Of a stretch of 64,000 bases of DNA, positions 11,762-24,593 are shown one piece after another. The translations under genes were made by a program, and so were the position numbers. Below the pieces are notes generated by a model. The model had not been told where the DNA came from and searched no databases. It saw only the letters and a program-made list of their open reading frames with translations. Position 1 is the stretch's first letter, and each line of letters begins with the position of its first letter. Source of the stretch: Crossaster papposus (taxonomy: Eukaryota > Echinodermata > Asteroidea > Velatida > Solasteridae); the NCBI GenBank assembly GCA_037893245.1, contig JBAIAA010001529.1:1-64000 (forward strand). Direction: 5' to 3'.

Positions 11762-12080
11762 AATAAATATGTAAAGGGAAAGAAGTGTGCATAAGAAATA
11801 TGTAAAGGGAAAGAAGTGTGCATAAGAAATATGTAAAGGGAAAGAAGTGTGCATAAGAAATATGTAAAGGGAAAGAAGTGTGCATAATAAATATGTAAAG
11901 GGAAAGAAGTGTGCATAAGAAATATGTAAAGGGAAAGAAGTGTGCATAATAAATATGTAAAGGGAAAGAAGTGTGCATAAGAAATATGTAAAGGGAAAGA
12001 AGTGTGCATAAGAAATATGTAAAGGGAAAGAAGTGTGCATAAGAAATATGTAAAGGGAAAGAAGTGTGCATAATAAATAT
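11762..12080 (+). repeat. 6-monomer (186-bp) local duplication
   Basis: The same CATAATAAATATG variant (G to T) occurs at about 11762, 11886, 11948 and 12072. The pairs 11762/11948 and 11886/12072 are both exactly 186 bp (6 x 31) apart, which is the signature of a six-monomer tandem duplication in an otherwise invariant background. Confidence 0.82.
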
Positions 12081-14042
12081 GTAAAGGGAAAGAAGTGTGC
12101 ATAAGAAATATGTAAAGGGAAAGAAGTGTGCATAAGAAATATGTAAAGGGAAAGAAGTGTGCATAAGAAATATGTAAAGGGAAAGAAGTGTGCATAAGAA
12201 ATATGTAAAGGGAAAGAAGTGTGCATAAGAAATATGTAAAGGGAAAGAAGTGTGCATAAGAAATATGTAAAGGGAAAGAAGTGTGCATAAGAAATATGTA
12301 AAGGGAAAGAAGTGTGCATAAGAAATATGTAAAGGGAAAGAAGTGTGCATAAGAAATATGTAAAGGGAAAGAAGTGTGCATAAGAAATATGTAAAGGGAA
12401 AGAAGTGTGCATAAGAAATATGTAAAGGGAAAGAAGTGTGCATAAGAAATATGTAAAGGGAAAGAAGTGTGCATAAGAAATATGTAAAGGGAAAGAAGTG
12501 TGCATAAGAAATATGTAAAGGGAAAGAAGTGTGCATAAGAAATATGTAAAGGGAAAGAAGTGTGCATAAGAAATATGTAAAGGGAAAGAAGTGTGCATAA
12601 GAAATATGTAAAGGGAAAGAAGTGTGCATAAGAAATATGTAAAGGGAAAGAAGTGTGCATAAGAAATATGTAAAGGGAAAGAAGTGTGCATAAGAAATAT
12701 GTAAAGGGAAAGAAGTGTGCATAAGAAATATTGTAAAGGGAAAGAAGTGTGCATAAGAAATATGTAAAGGGAAAGAAGTGTGCATAAGAAATATGTAAAG
12801 GGAAAGAAGTGTGCATAAGAAATATGTAAAGGGAAAGAAGTGTGCATAAGAAATATGTAAAGGGAAAGAAGTGTGCATAAGAAATATGTAAAGGGAAAGA
12901 AGTGTGCATAAGAAATATGTAAAGGGAAAGAAGTGTGCATAAGAAATATGTAAAGGGAAAGAAGTGTGCATAAGAAATATGTAAAGGGAAAGAAGTGTGC
13001 ATAAGAAATATGTAAAGGGAAAGAAGTGTGCATAAGAAATATGTAAAGGGAAAGAAGTGTGCATAAGAAATATGTAAAGGGAAAGAAGTGTGCATAAGAA
13101 ATATGTAAAGGGAAAGAAGTGTGCATAAGAAATATGTAAAGGGAAAGAAGTGTGCATAAGAAATATGTAAAGGGAAAGAAGTGTGCATAAGAAATATGTA
13201 AAGGGAAAGAAGTGTGCATAAGAAATATGTAAAGGGAAAGAAGTGTGCATAAGAAATATGTAAAGGGAAAGAAGTGTGCATAAGAAATATGTAAAGGGAA
13301 AGAAGTGTGCATAAGAAATATGTAAAGGGAAAGAAGTGTGCATAAGAAATATGTAAAGGGAAAGAAGTGTGCATAAGAAATATGTAAAGGGAAAGAAGTG
13401 TGCATAAGAAATATGTAAAGGGAAAGAAGTGTGCATAAGAAATATGTAAAGGGAAAGAAGTGTGCATAAGAAATATGTAAAGGGAAAGAAGTGTGCATAA
13501 GAAATATGTAAAGGGAAAGAAGTGTGCATAAGAAATATGTAAAGGGAAAGAAGTGTGCATAAGAAATATGTAAAGGGAAAGAAGTGTGCATAAGAAATAT
13601 GTAAAGGGAAAGAAGTGTGCATAAGAAATATGTAAAGGGAAAGAAGTGTGCATAAGAAATATGTAAAGGGAAAGAAGTGTGCATAAGAAATATGTAAAGG
13701 GAAAGAAGTGTGCATAAGAAATATGTAAAGGGAAAGAAGTGTGCATAAGAAATATGTAAAGGGAAAGAAGTGTGCATAAGAAATATGTAAAGGGAAAGAA
13801 GTGTGCATAAGAAATATGTAAAGGGAAAGAAGTGTGCATAAGAAATATGTAAAGGGAAAGAAGTGTGCATAAGAAATATGTAAAGGGAAAGAAGTGTGCA
13901 TAAGAAATATGTAAAGGGAAAGAAGTGTGCATAAGAAATATGTAAAGGGAAAGAAGTGTGCATAAGAAATATGTAAAGGGAAAGAAGTGTGCATAAGAAA
14001 TATGTAAAGGGAAAGAAGTGTGCATAAGAAATATGTAAAGGG

Positions 14043-14080
14043 AAAGAAGTGCATAAGAAATTAAGGAAAGAAGTGTGCAT
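14043..14080 (+). repeat. indel scar in the homogeneous block
   Basis: The sequence runs GGAAAGAAGTGCATAAG, then AAATTAAGGAAAG. Two bases (GT) are missing from the TGTGCA motif, and the TATGTAAAGGG part of the next unit is reduced to TTAAGG. It is the only compound indel between 12740 and 15860 and could mark an ancient recombination or repair junction, or an assembly join. Confidence 0.75.
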
Positions 14081-15870
14081 AAGAAATATGTAAAGGGAAA
14101 GAAGTGTGCATAAGAAATATGTAAAGGGAAAGAAGTGTGCATAAGAAATATGTAAAGGGAAAGAAGTGTGCATAAGAAATATGTAAAGGGAAAGAAGTGT
14201 GCATAAGAAATATGTAAAGGGAAAGAAGTGTGCATAAGAAATATGTAAAGGGAAAGAAGTGTGCATAAGAAATATGTAAAGGGAAAGAAGTGTGCATAAG
14301 AAATATGTAAAGGGAAAGAAGTGTGCATAAGAAATATGTAAAGGGAAAGAAGTGTGCATAAGAAATATGTAAAGGGAAAGAAGTGTGCATAAGAAATATG
14401 TAAAGGGAAAGAAGTGTGCATAAGAAATATGTAAAGGGAAAGAAGTGTGCATAAGAAATATGTAAAGGGAAAGAAGTGTGCATAAGAAATATGTAAAGGG
14501 AAAGAAGTGTGCATAAGAAATATGTAAAGGGAAAGAAGTGTGCATAAGAAATATGTAAAGGGAAAGAAGTGTGCATAAGAAATATGTAAAGGGAAAGAAG
14601 TGTGCATAAGAAATATGTAAAGGGAAAGAAGTGTGCATAAGAAATATGTAAAGGGAAAGAAGTGTGCATAAGAAATATGTAAAGGGAAAGAAGTGTGCAT
14701 AAGAAATATGTAAAGGGAAAGAAGTGTGCATAAGAAATATGTAAAGGGAAAGAAGTGTGCATAAGAAATATGTAAAGGGAAAGAAGTGTGCATAAGAAAT
14801 ATGTAAAGGGAAAGAAGTGTGCATAAGAAATATGTAAAGGGAAAGAAGTGTGCATAAGAAATATGTAAAGGGAAAGAAGTGTGCATAAGAAATATGTAAA
14901 GGGAAAGAAGTGTGCATAAGAAATATGTAAAGGGAAAGAAGTGTGCATAAGAAATATGTAAAGGGAAAGAAGTGTGCATAAGAAATATGTAAAGGGAAAG
15001 AAGTGTGCATAAGAAATATGTAAAGGGAAAGAAGTGTGCATAAGAAATATGTAAAGGGAAAGAAGTGTGCATAAGAAATATGTAAAGGGAAAGAAGTGTG
15101 CATAAGAAATATGTAAAGGGAAAGAAGTGTGCATAAGAAATATGTAAAGGGAAAGAAGTGTGCATAAGAAATATGTAAAGGGAAAGAAGTGTGCATACGA
15201 AATATGTAAAGGGAAAGAAGTGTGCATAAGAAATATGTAAAGGGAAAGAAGTGTGCATAAGAAATATGTAAAGGGAAAGAAGTGTGCATAAGAAATATGT
15301 AAAGGGAAAGAAGTGTGCATAAGAAATATGTAAAGGGAAAGAAGTGTGCATAAGAAATATGTAAAGGGAAAGAAGTGTGCATAAGAAATATGTAAAGGGA
15401 AAGAAGTGTGCATAAGAAATATGTAAAGGGAAAGAAGTGTGCATAAGAAATATGTAAAGGGAAAGAAGTGTGCATAAGAAATATGTAAAGGGAAAGAAGT
15501 GTGCATAAGAAATATGTAAAGGGAAAGAAGTGTGCATAAGAAATATGTAAAGGGAAAGAAGTGTGCATAAGAAATATGTAAAGGGAAAGAAGTGTGCATA
15601 AGAAATATGTAAAGGGAAAGAAGTGTGCATAAGAAATATGTAAAGGGAAAGAAGTGTGCATAAGAAATATGTAAAGGGAAAGAAGTGTGCATAAGAAATA
15701 TGTAAAGGGAAAGAAGTGTGCATAAGAAATATGTAAAGGGAAAGAAGTGTGCATAAGAAATATGTAAAGGGAAAGAAGTGTGCATAAGAAATATGTAAAG
15801 GGAAAGAAGTGTGCATAAGAAATATGTAAAGGGAAAGAAGTGTGCATAAGAAATATGTAAAGGGAAAGAA

Positions 15871-16095
15871 GTGCGCATAAGAAATATGTAAAGGGAAAGA
15901 AGTGCGCATAAGAAATATGTAAAGGGAAAGAAGTGCGCATAAGAAATATGTAAAGGGAAAGAAGTGCGCATAAGAAATATGTAAAGGGAAAGAAGTGCGC
16001 ATAAGAAATATGTAAAGGGAAAGAAGTGCGCATAAGAAATATGTAAAGGGAAAGAAGTGCGCATAAGAAATATGTAAAGGGAAAGAAGTGCGCAT
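15871..16095 (+). repeat. CpG-monomer block 1 (8 units)
   Basis: Eight consecutive monomers carry GTGCGCAT instead of GTGTGCAT, starting at 15871, 15902, 15933, 15964, 15995, 16026, 16057 and 16088. The change creates the palindrome TGCGCA (FspI/HhaI site) and the only CpG in the monomer. The block marks the left edge of HOR region F. Confidence 0.92.
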
Positions 16096-16833
16096 AAGAA
16101 ATATGTAAAGGGAAAGAAGTGTGCTTAAGAAATATGTAAAGGGAAAGAAGTGTGCATAAGAAAAATGTAAAGGGAAAGAAGTGTGCATAAGAAATATGTA
16201 AAGGGAAAGAAGTGTGCATAAGAAATATGTAAAGGGAAGGAAGTGTGCATAATAAATATGTAAAGGGAAAGAAGTGTTCCTAAGAAATATGTAAAGGGAA
16301 AGAAGTGCGCATAAGAAATATGTAAAGGGAAAGAAGTGTGCATAAGAAATATGTAAAGGGAAAGAAGTGTGCATAAGAAATATGTAAAGGGAAAGAAGTG
16401 TTCCTAAGAAATATGTAAAGGGAAAGAAGTGCGCATAAGAAATATGTAAAGGGAAAGAAGTGTGCATAAGAAATATGTAAAGGGAAAGAAGTGTGCATAA
16501 GAAATATGTAAAGGGAAAGAAGTGTGCATAAGAAATATGTAAAAGGAAAGAAGTGTGCATAAGAAATATGTAAAGTGAAAGAAGTGTGCATAAGAAATAT
16601 GTAAAGGGAAAGAAGTGTGCATAAGAAATATGTAAAGGGAAAGAAGTGTGCATAAGAAATATGTAAAGGGAAAGAAGTGTGCATAATAAATATGTAAAGG
16701 GAAATAAGTGTGCATAAGAAATATGTAAAGGGAAAGAAGTGTGCATAAGAAATATGTAAAGGGAAAGAAGTGTGCATAATAAATATGTAAAGGGAAAGAA
16801 GTGTGCATAAGAAATATGTAAAGGGAAAGAAGT

Positions 16834-18240
16834 GTTCATAAGAAATATGTAAAGGGAAAGAAGTGTGCATAAGAAATATGTAAAGGGAAAGAAGTGTGCA
16901 TAAGAAATATGTAAAGGGAAAGAAGTGTGCATAAGAAATATGTAAAGGGAAAGAAGTGTGCATAAGAAATATGTAAAGGGAAAGAAGTGTGCATAAGAAA
17001 TATGTAAAGGGAAAGAAGTGTGCATAAGAAATATGTAAAGGGAAAGAAGTGTGCATAAGAAATATGTGAAGGGAAAGAAGTGTGCATAAGAAATATGTAA
17101 AGGGAAAGAAGTGTGCATAAGAAATATGTAAAGGGAAAGAAGTGTGCATAAGAAATATGTAAAGGGAAAGAAGTGTGCATAAGAAATATGTAAAGGGAAA
17201 GAAGTGTGCATAAGAAATATGTAAAGGGAAAGAAGTGTGCATAAGAAATATGTAAAGGGAAAGAAGTGTGCATAAGAAATATGTAAAGGGAAAGAAGTGT
17301 GCATAAGAAATATGTAAAGGGAAAGAAGTGTGCATAAGAAATATGTAAAGGGAAAGAAGTGTGCATAAGAAATATGTAAAGGGAAAGAAGTGTGCATAAG
17401 AAATATGTAAAGGGAAAGAAGTGTGCTTAAGAAATATGTAAAGGGAAAGAAGTGTGCATAAGAAATATGTAAAGGGAAAGAAGTGTGCATAAGAAATATG
17501 TAAAGGGAAATAAGTGTGCATAAGAAATATGTAAAGGGAAAGAAGTGTGCATAAGAAATATGTAAAGGGAAAGAAGTGTGCATAATAAATATGTAAAGGG
17601 AAAGAAGTGTGCATAAGAAATATGTAAAGGGAAAGAAGTGTTCATAAGAAATATGTAAAGGGAAAGAAGTGTGCATAAGAAATATGTAAAGGGAAAGAAG
17701 TGTGCATAAGAAATATGTAAAGGGAAAGAAGTGTGCATAAGAAATATGTAAAGGGAAAGAAGTGTGCATAAGAAATATGTAAAGGGAAAGAAGTGTGCAT
17801 AAGAAATATGTAAAGGGAAAGAAGTGTGCATAAGAAATATGTAAAGGGAAAGAAGTGTGCATAAGAAATATGTGAAGGGAAAGAAGTGTGCATAAGAAAT
17901 ATGTAAAGGGAAAGAAGTGTGCATAAGAAATATGTAAAGGGAAAGAAGTGTGCATAAGAAATATGTAAAGGGAAAGAAGTGTGCATAAGAAATATGTAAA
18001 GGGAAAGAAGTGTGCATAAGAAATATGTAAAGGGAAAGAAGTGTGCATAAGAAATATGTAAAGGGAAAGAAGTGTGCATAAGAAATATGTAAAGGGAAAG
18101 AAGTGTGCATAAGAAATATGTAAAGGGAAAGAAGTGTGCATAAGAAATATGTAAAGGGAAAGAAGTGTGCATAAGAAATATGTAAAGGGAAAGAAGTGTG
18201 CATAAGAAATATGTAAAGGGAAAGAAGTGTGCTTAAGAAA
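16834..18240 (+). repeat. 806-bp (26-monomer) tandem duplication
   Basis: Three marker variants recur at exactly 806 bp: GTTCATAAG at 16834 and 17640, ATATGTGAAGG near 17065 and 17871, and GTGCTTAAG at 17427 and 18233. A further GTTCATAAG at 18818, with GTGAAGG following near 19049, shows that the segment was copied a third time at a larger offset (1,178 bp). Confidence 0.88.
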
Positions 18241-20490
18241 TATGTAAAGGGAAAGAAGTGTGCATAAGAAATATGTAAAGGGAAAGAAGTGTGCATAAGA
18301 AATATGTAAAGGGAAAGAAGTGTGCATAATAAATATGTAAAGGGAAAGAAGTGTGCATAATAAATATGTAAAGGGAAAGAAGTGTTCCTAAGAAATATGT
18401 AAAGGGAAAGAAGTGCGCATAAGAAATATGTAAAGGGAAAGAAGTGTGCATAAGAAATATGTAAAGGGAAAGAAGTGTGCATAAGAAATATGTAAAGGGA
18501 AAGAAGTGTGCATAAGAAATATGTAAAGGGAAAGAAGTGTGCATAAGAAATATGTAAAGTGAAAGAAGTGTGCATAAGAAATATGTAAAGGGAAAGAAGT
18601 GTGCATAAGAAATATGTAAAGGGAAAGAAGTGTGCATAAGAAATATGTAAAGGGAAAGAAGTGTGCATAAGAAATATGTAAAGGGAAATAAGTGTGCATA
18701 AGAAATATGTAAAGGGAAAGAAGTGTGCATAAGAAATATGTAAAGGGAAAGAAGTGTGCATAATAAATATGTAAAGGGAAAGAAGTGTGCATAAGAAATA
18801 TGTAAAGGGAAAGAAGTGTTCATAAGAAATATGTAAAGGGAAAGAAGTGTGCATAAGAAATATGTAAAGGGAAAGAAGTGTGCATAAGAAATATGTAAAG
18901 GGAAAGAAGTGTGCATAAGAAATATGTAAAGGGAAAGAAGTGTGCATAAGAAATATGTAAAGGGAAAGAAGTGTGCATAAGAAATATGTAAAGGGAAAGA
19001 AGTGTGCATAAGAAATATGTAAAGGGAAAGAAGTGTGCATAAGAAATATGTGAAGGGAAAGAAGTGTGCATAAGAAATATGTAAAGGGAAAGAAGTGTGC
19101 ATAAGAAATATGTAAAGGGAAAGAAGTGTGCATAAGAAATATGTAAAGGGAAAGAAGTGTGCATAAGAAATATGTAAAGGGAAAGAAGTGTGCATAAGAA
19201 ATATGTAAAGGGAAAGAAGTGTGCATAAGAAATATGTAAAGGGAAAGAAGTGTGCATAAGAAATATGTAAAGGGAAAGAAGTGTGCATAAGAAATATGTA
19301 AAGGGAAAGAAGTGTGCATAAGAAATATGTAAAGGGAAAGAAGTGTGCATAAGAAATATGTAAAGGGAAAGAAGTGCGCATAAGAAATATGTAAAGGGAA
19401 AGAAGTGTGCATAAGAAATATGTAAAGGGAAAGAAGTGTGCATAAGAAATATGTAAAGGGAAAGAAGTGTGCATAAGAAATATGTAAAGGGAAAGAAGTG
19501 CGCATAAGAAATATGTAAAGGGAAAGAAGTGCGCATAAGAAATATGTAAAGGGAAAGAAGTGTGCTTAAGAAATATGTAAAGGGAAAGAAGTGTGCATAA
19601 GAAATATGTAAAGGGAAAGAAGTGTGCATAATAAATATGTAAAGGGAAAGAAGTGTGCATAAGAAATATGTAAAGGGAAAGAAGTGTGCATAATAAATAT
19701 GTAAAGGGAAAGAAGTGTTCCTAAGAAATATGTAAAGGGAAAGAAGTGCGCATAAGAAATATGTAAAGGGAAAGAAGTGTGCATAAGAAATATGTAAAGG
19801 GAAAGAAGTGTGCATAAGAAATATGTAAAGGGAAAGAAGTGTGCATAAGAAATATGTAAAGGGAAAGAAGTGTGCATAAGAAATATGTAAAGGGAAAGAA
19901 GTGTGCATAAGAAATATGTAAAGGGAAAGAAGTGTGCTTAAGAAATATGTAAAGGGAAAGAAGTGTGCATAAGAAATATGTAAAGGGAAAGAAGTGTGCA
20001 TAAGAAATATGTAAAGGGAAAGAAGTGTGCATAAGAAATATGTAAAGGGAAAGAAGTGTGCATAATAAATATGTAAAGGGAAAGAAGTGTTCCTAAGAAA
20101 TATGCAAAGGGAAAGAAGTGCGCATAAGAAATATGTAAAGGGAAAGAAGTGTGCATACGAAATATGTAAAGGGAAAGAAGTGTGCATAAGAAATATGTAA
20201 AGGGAAAGAAGTGTGCATAAGAAATATGTAAAGGGAAAGAAGTGTGCATAAGAAATATGTAAAGGGAAAGAAGTGTGCATAAGAAATATGTAAAGGGAAA
20301 GAAGTGTGCATAAGAAATATGTAAAGGGAAATAAGTGTGCATAAGAAATATGTAAAGGGAAAGAAGTGTGCATAAGAAATATGTAAAGGGAAAGAAGTGT
20401 GCATAAGAAATATGTAAAGGGAAAGAAGTGTGCATAAGAAATATGTAAAGGGAAAGAAGTGTGCATAAGAAATATGTAAAGGGAAAGAAG

Positions 20491-20715
20491 TGCGCATAAG
20501 AAATATGTAAAGGGAAAGAAGTGCGCATAAGAAATATGTAAAGGGAAATAAGTGCGCATAAGAAATATGTAAAGGGAAATAAGTGCGCATAAGAAATATG
20601 TAAAGGGAAAGAAGTGCGCATAAGAAATATGTAAAGGGAAAGAAGTGCGCATAAGAAATATGTAAAGGGAAAGAAGTGCGCATAAGAAATATGTAAAGGG
20701 AAAGAAGTGCGCATA
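20491..20715 (+). repeat. CpG-monomer block 2 (8 units)
   Basis: Eight consecutive GTGCGCAT monomers start every 31 bp from 20491 to 20708. Two of the units also carry AAATAAG in place of AAAGAAG (near 20550 and 20580). Confidence 0.92.
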
Positions 20716-22881
20716 AGAAATATGTAAAGGGAAAGAAGTGTGCATAAGAAATATGTAAAGGGAAAGAAGTGTGCATAAGAAATATGTAAAGGGAAAGAAG
20801 TGTGCATAAGAAATATGTAAAGGGAAAGAAGTGTGCATAAGAAATATGTAAAGGGAAAGAAGTGTGCATAAGAAATATGTAAAGGGAAAGAAGTGTGCAT
20901 AAGAAATATGTAAAGGGAAAGAAGTGTGCATAAGAAATATGTAAAGGGAAAGAAGTGTGCATAAGAAATATGTAAAGGGAAAGAAGTGTGCATAAGAAAT
21001 ATGTAAAGGGAAAGAAGTGTGCATAAGAAATATGTAAAGGGAAAGAAGTGTGCTTAAGAAATATGTAAAGGGAAAGAAGTGTGCATAAGAAATATGTAAA
21101 GGGAAAGAAGTGTGCATAAGAAATATGTAAAGGGAAAGAAGTGTGCATAAGAAATATGTAAAGGGAAAGAAGTGTGCATAAGAAATATGTAAAGGGACAG
21201 AAGTGTGCATAAAAAATATGTAAAGGGAAAGAAGTGTGCATAAGAAATATGTAAAGGGAAAGAAGTGTGCATAAGAAATATGTAACGGGAAAGAAGTGTG
21301 CATAAGAAATATGTAAAGGGAAAGTAGTGTGCATAAGAAATATGTAAAGGGAAAGAAGTGTGCATAAGAAATATGTAAAGGGAAAGAAGTGTGCATAAGA
21401 AATATGTGAAGGGAAAGAAGTGTGCATAAGAAATATGTAAAGGGAAAGAAGTGTGCATAAGAAATATGTAAAGGGAAAGAAGTGTGCATAAGAAATATGT
21501 AAAGGGAAAGAAGTGTGCATAAGAAATATGTAAAGGGAAAGAAGTGTGCATAAGAAATATGTAAAGGGAAAGAAGTGTGCATAAGAAATATGTAAAGGGA
21601 AAGAAGTGTGCATAAGAAATATGTAAAGGGAAAGAAGTGTGCATAAGAAATATGTAAAGGGAAAGAAGTGTGCATAAGAAATATGTAAAGGGAAAGAAGT
21701 GTGCATAAGAAATATGTAAAGGGAAAGAAGTGCGCATAAGAAATATGTAAAGGGAAAGAAGTGTGCATAAGAAATATGTAAAGGGAAGAAGTGTGCATAA
21801 GAAATATGTAAAGGGAAAGAAGTGTGCATAAGAAATATGTAAAGGGAAAGAAGTGCGCATAAGAAATATGTAAAGGGAAAGAAGTGCGCATAAGAAATAT
21901 GTAAAGGGAAAGAAGTGTGCTTAAGAAATATGTAAAGGGAAAGAAGTGTGCATAAGAAATATGTAAAGGGAAAGAAGTGTGCATAATAAATATGTAAAGG
22001 GAAAGAAGTGTGCATAAGAAATATGTAAAGGGAAAGAAGTGTGCATAATAAATATGTAAAGGGAAAGAAGTGTTCCTAAGAAATATGTAAAGGGAAAGAA
22101 GTGCGCATAAGAAATATGTAAAGGGAAAGAAGTGTGCATAAGAAATATGTAAAGGGAAAGAAGTGTGCATAAGAAATATGTAAAGGGAAAGAAGTGTGCA
22201 TAAGAAATATGTAAAGGGAAAGAAGTGTGCATAAGAAATATGTAAAGGGAAAGAAGTGTGCATAAGAAATATGTAAAGGGAAAGAAGTGTGCTTAAGAAA
22301 TATGTAAAGGGAAAGAAGTGTGCATAAGAAATATGTAAAGGGAAAGAAGTGTGCATAAGAAATATGTAAAGGGAAAGAAGTGTGCATAATAAATATGTAA
22401 AGGGAAAGAAGTGTGCATAATAAATATGTAAAGGGAAAGAAGTGTTCCTAAGAAATATGCAAAGGGAAAGAAGTGCGCATAAGAAATATGTAAAGGGAAA
22501 GAAGTGTGCATAAGAAATATGTAAAGGGAAAGAAGTGTGCATAAGAAATATGTAAAGGGAAAGAAGTGTGCATAAGAAATATGTAAAGGGAAAGAAGTGT
22601 GCATAAGAAATATGTAAAGGGAAAGAAGTGTGCATAAGAAATATGTAAAGGGAAAGAAGTGTGCATAAGAAATATGTAAAGGGAAATAAGTGTGCATAAG
22701 AAATATGTAAAGGGAAAGAAGTGTGCATAAGAAATATGTAAAGGGAAAGAAGTGTGCATAAGAAATATGTAAAGGGAAAGAAGTGTGCATAAGAAATATG
22801 TAAAGGGAAAGAAGTGTGCATAAGAAATATGTAAAGGGAAAGAAGTGCGCATAAGAAATATGTAAAGGGAAAGAAGTGTGC

Positions 22882-24031
22882 TTAAGAAATATGTAAAGGG
22901 AAAGAAGTGTGCATAAGAAATATGTAAAGGGAAAGAAGTGTGCATAAGAAATATGTAAAGGGAAAGAAGTGTGCATAAGAAATATGTAACGGGAAAGAAG
23001 TGTGCATAAGAAATATGTAAAGGGACAGAAGTGTGCATAAGAAATATGTAAAGGGAAAGAAGTGTGCATAAGAAATATGTAAAGGGAAAGAAGTGTGCAT
23101 AAGAAATATGTAACGGGAAAGAAGTGTGCATAAGAAATATGTAAAGGGAAAGTAGTGTGCATAAGAATTTATTTTTTTTAATTGAAAGAAGTGTGCATAA
23201 GAAATATGTAAAGGGAAAGAAGTGTGCATAAGAAATATGTAAAGGGAAAGAAGTGTGCATAAGAAATATGTAAAGGGAAAGAAGTGTGCATAAGAAATAT
23301 GTAAAGGGAAAGAAGTGTGCATAAGAAATATGTAAAGGGAAAGAAGTGTGCATAAGAAATATGTAAAGGGAAAGAAGTGTGCATAAGAAATATGTAAAGG
23401 GAAAGAAGTGTGCATAAGATATATGTAAAGGGAAAGAAGTGTGCATAAGAAATATGTAAAGGGAAAGAAGTGTGCATAAGAAATATGTAAAGGGAAAGAA
23501 ATGTGCATAAGAAATATGTAAAGGGAAAGAAGTGTGCATAAGAAATATGTAAAGGGAAAGAAGTGTGCATACGAAATATGTAAAGGGAAAGAAGTGTGCA
23601 TAAGAAATATGTAAAGGGAAAGAAGTGTGCATAAGAAATATGTAAAGGGAAAGAAGTGTGCATAAGAAATATGTAAAGGGAAAGAAGTGTGCTTAAGAAA
23701 TATGTAAAGGGAAAGAAGTGTGCATAAGAAATATGTAAAGGGAAAGAAGTGTGCATAAGAAATATGTAAAGGGAAATAAGTGTGCATAATAAATATGTAA
23801 AGGGAAAGAAGTGTGCATAATAAATATGTAAAGGGAAAGAAGTGTTCCTAAGAAATATGTAAAGGGAAAGAAGTGCGCATAAGAAATATGTAAAGGGAAA
23901 GAAGTGTGCATAAGAAATATGTAAAGGGAAAGAAGTGTGCATAAGAAATATGTAAAGGGAAAGAAGTGTGCATAAGAAATATGTAAAGGGAAAGAAGTGT
24001 GCATAAGAAATATGTAAAGCGAAAGAAGTGT
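22882..24031 (+). repeat. 3,043-bp-offset duplication, copy 1
   Basis: This segment carries, in order, CTTAAG (22882), GTAACGGG and GGGACAG units, GGGAAAGTAG, the poly-T monomer (23163), GAAATGTGCAT (near 23500), CATACG (near 23571), CTTAAG (23693), two CATAATAAATATG units, CCTAAG (23848) and AAAGCGAAAG (near 24019). All recur in the same order 3,043 bp downstream. Two GTAACGGG units flank the segment's GGGACAG unit. Confidence 0.88.
23163..23198 (+). repeat. 36-bp poly-T variant monomer, copy 1
   Basis: One monomer is expanded to 36 bp. The normal ATATGTAAAGGG core is replaced by TTTATTTTTTTTAATTG between AAGAA and AAAGAAG. It is the only place in this region where the + strand carries a run of T. 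It replaces about 12 bases with 17, which fits a templated or filler-DNA repair event rather than slippage. Confidence 0.9.
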
Positions 24032-24399
24032 GCATAAGAAATATGTAAAGGGAAAGAAGTGTGCATAAGAAATATGTAAAGGGAAAGAAGTGTGCATAAG
24101 AAATATGTAAAGGGAAAGAAGTGTGCATAAGAAATATGTAAAGGGAAAGAAGTGTGCATAAGAAATATGTAAAGGGAAAGAAGTGTGCATAAGAAATATG
24201 TAAAGGGAAAGAAGTGTGCATAAGAAATATGTAAAGGGAAAGAAGTGTGCATAAGAAATATGTAAAGGGAAAGAAGTGTGCATAAGAAATATGTAAAGGG
24301 AAAGAAGTGTGCATAAGAAATATGTAAAGGGAAAGAAGTGTGCATAAGAAATATGTAAAGGGAAAGAAGTGTGCATCAGAAATATGTAAAGGGAAAGAA

Positions 24400-24593
24400 G
24401 TGCGCATAAGAAATATGTAAAGGGAAAGAAGTGCGCATAAGAAATATGTAAAGGGAAAGAAGTGCGCATAAGAAATATGTAAAGGGAAAGAAGTGCGCAT
24501 AAGAAATATGTAAAGGGAAAGAAGTGCGCATAAGAAATATGTAAAGGGAAAGAAGTGCGCATAAGAAATATGTAAAGGGAAAGAAGTGCGCAT
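24400..24593 (+). repeat. CpG-monomer block 3 (7 units)
   Basis: Seven consecutive GTGCGCAT monomers start from 24400 to 24586. A single GCATCAG monomer (24376) directly precedes them; it creates a minus-strand stop codon. Confidence 0.92.

Larger units (their letters stand above)
10900..15870 (+). repeat. highly homogeneous 31-bp monomer block E
   Basis: About 160 consecutive monomers, nearly all identical to consensus. I noticed only about a dozen deviations in almost 5 kb: a 32-bp unit near 11113 (AAGGAAATATG), CATACG near 11172 and 15195, GGAAATAAG near 11441, four GCATAATAAATATG units at 11762-12072, a 32-bp unit near 12730 (ATATTGTAAAG), and a multi-base indel near 14050. Such homogeneity fits recent expansion or the active core of homogenisation. 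Confidence 0.92.

Noticed and set aside
23163-23198. Poly-T tract as a terminator or retroelement tail
   Set aside because: Only eight T in a row, no element body on either side, no target duplication, and the surrounding monomers continue in the same orientation. It is better explained as a repair scar.
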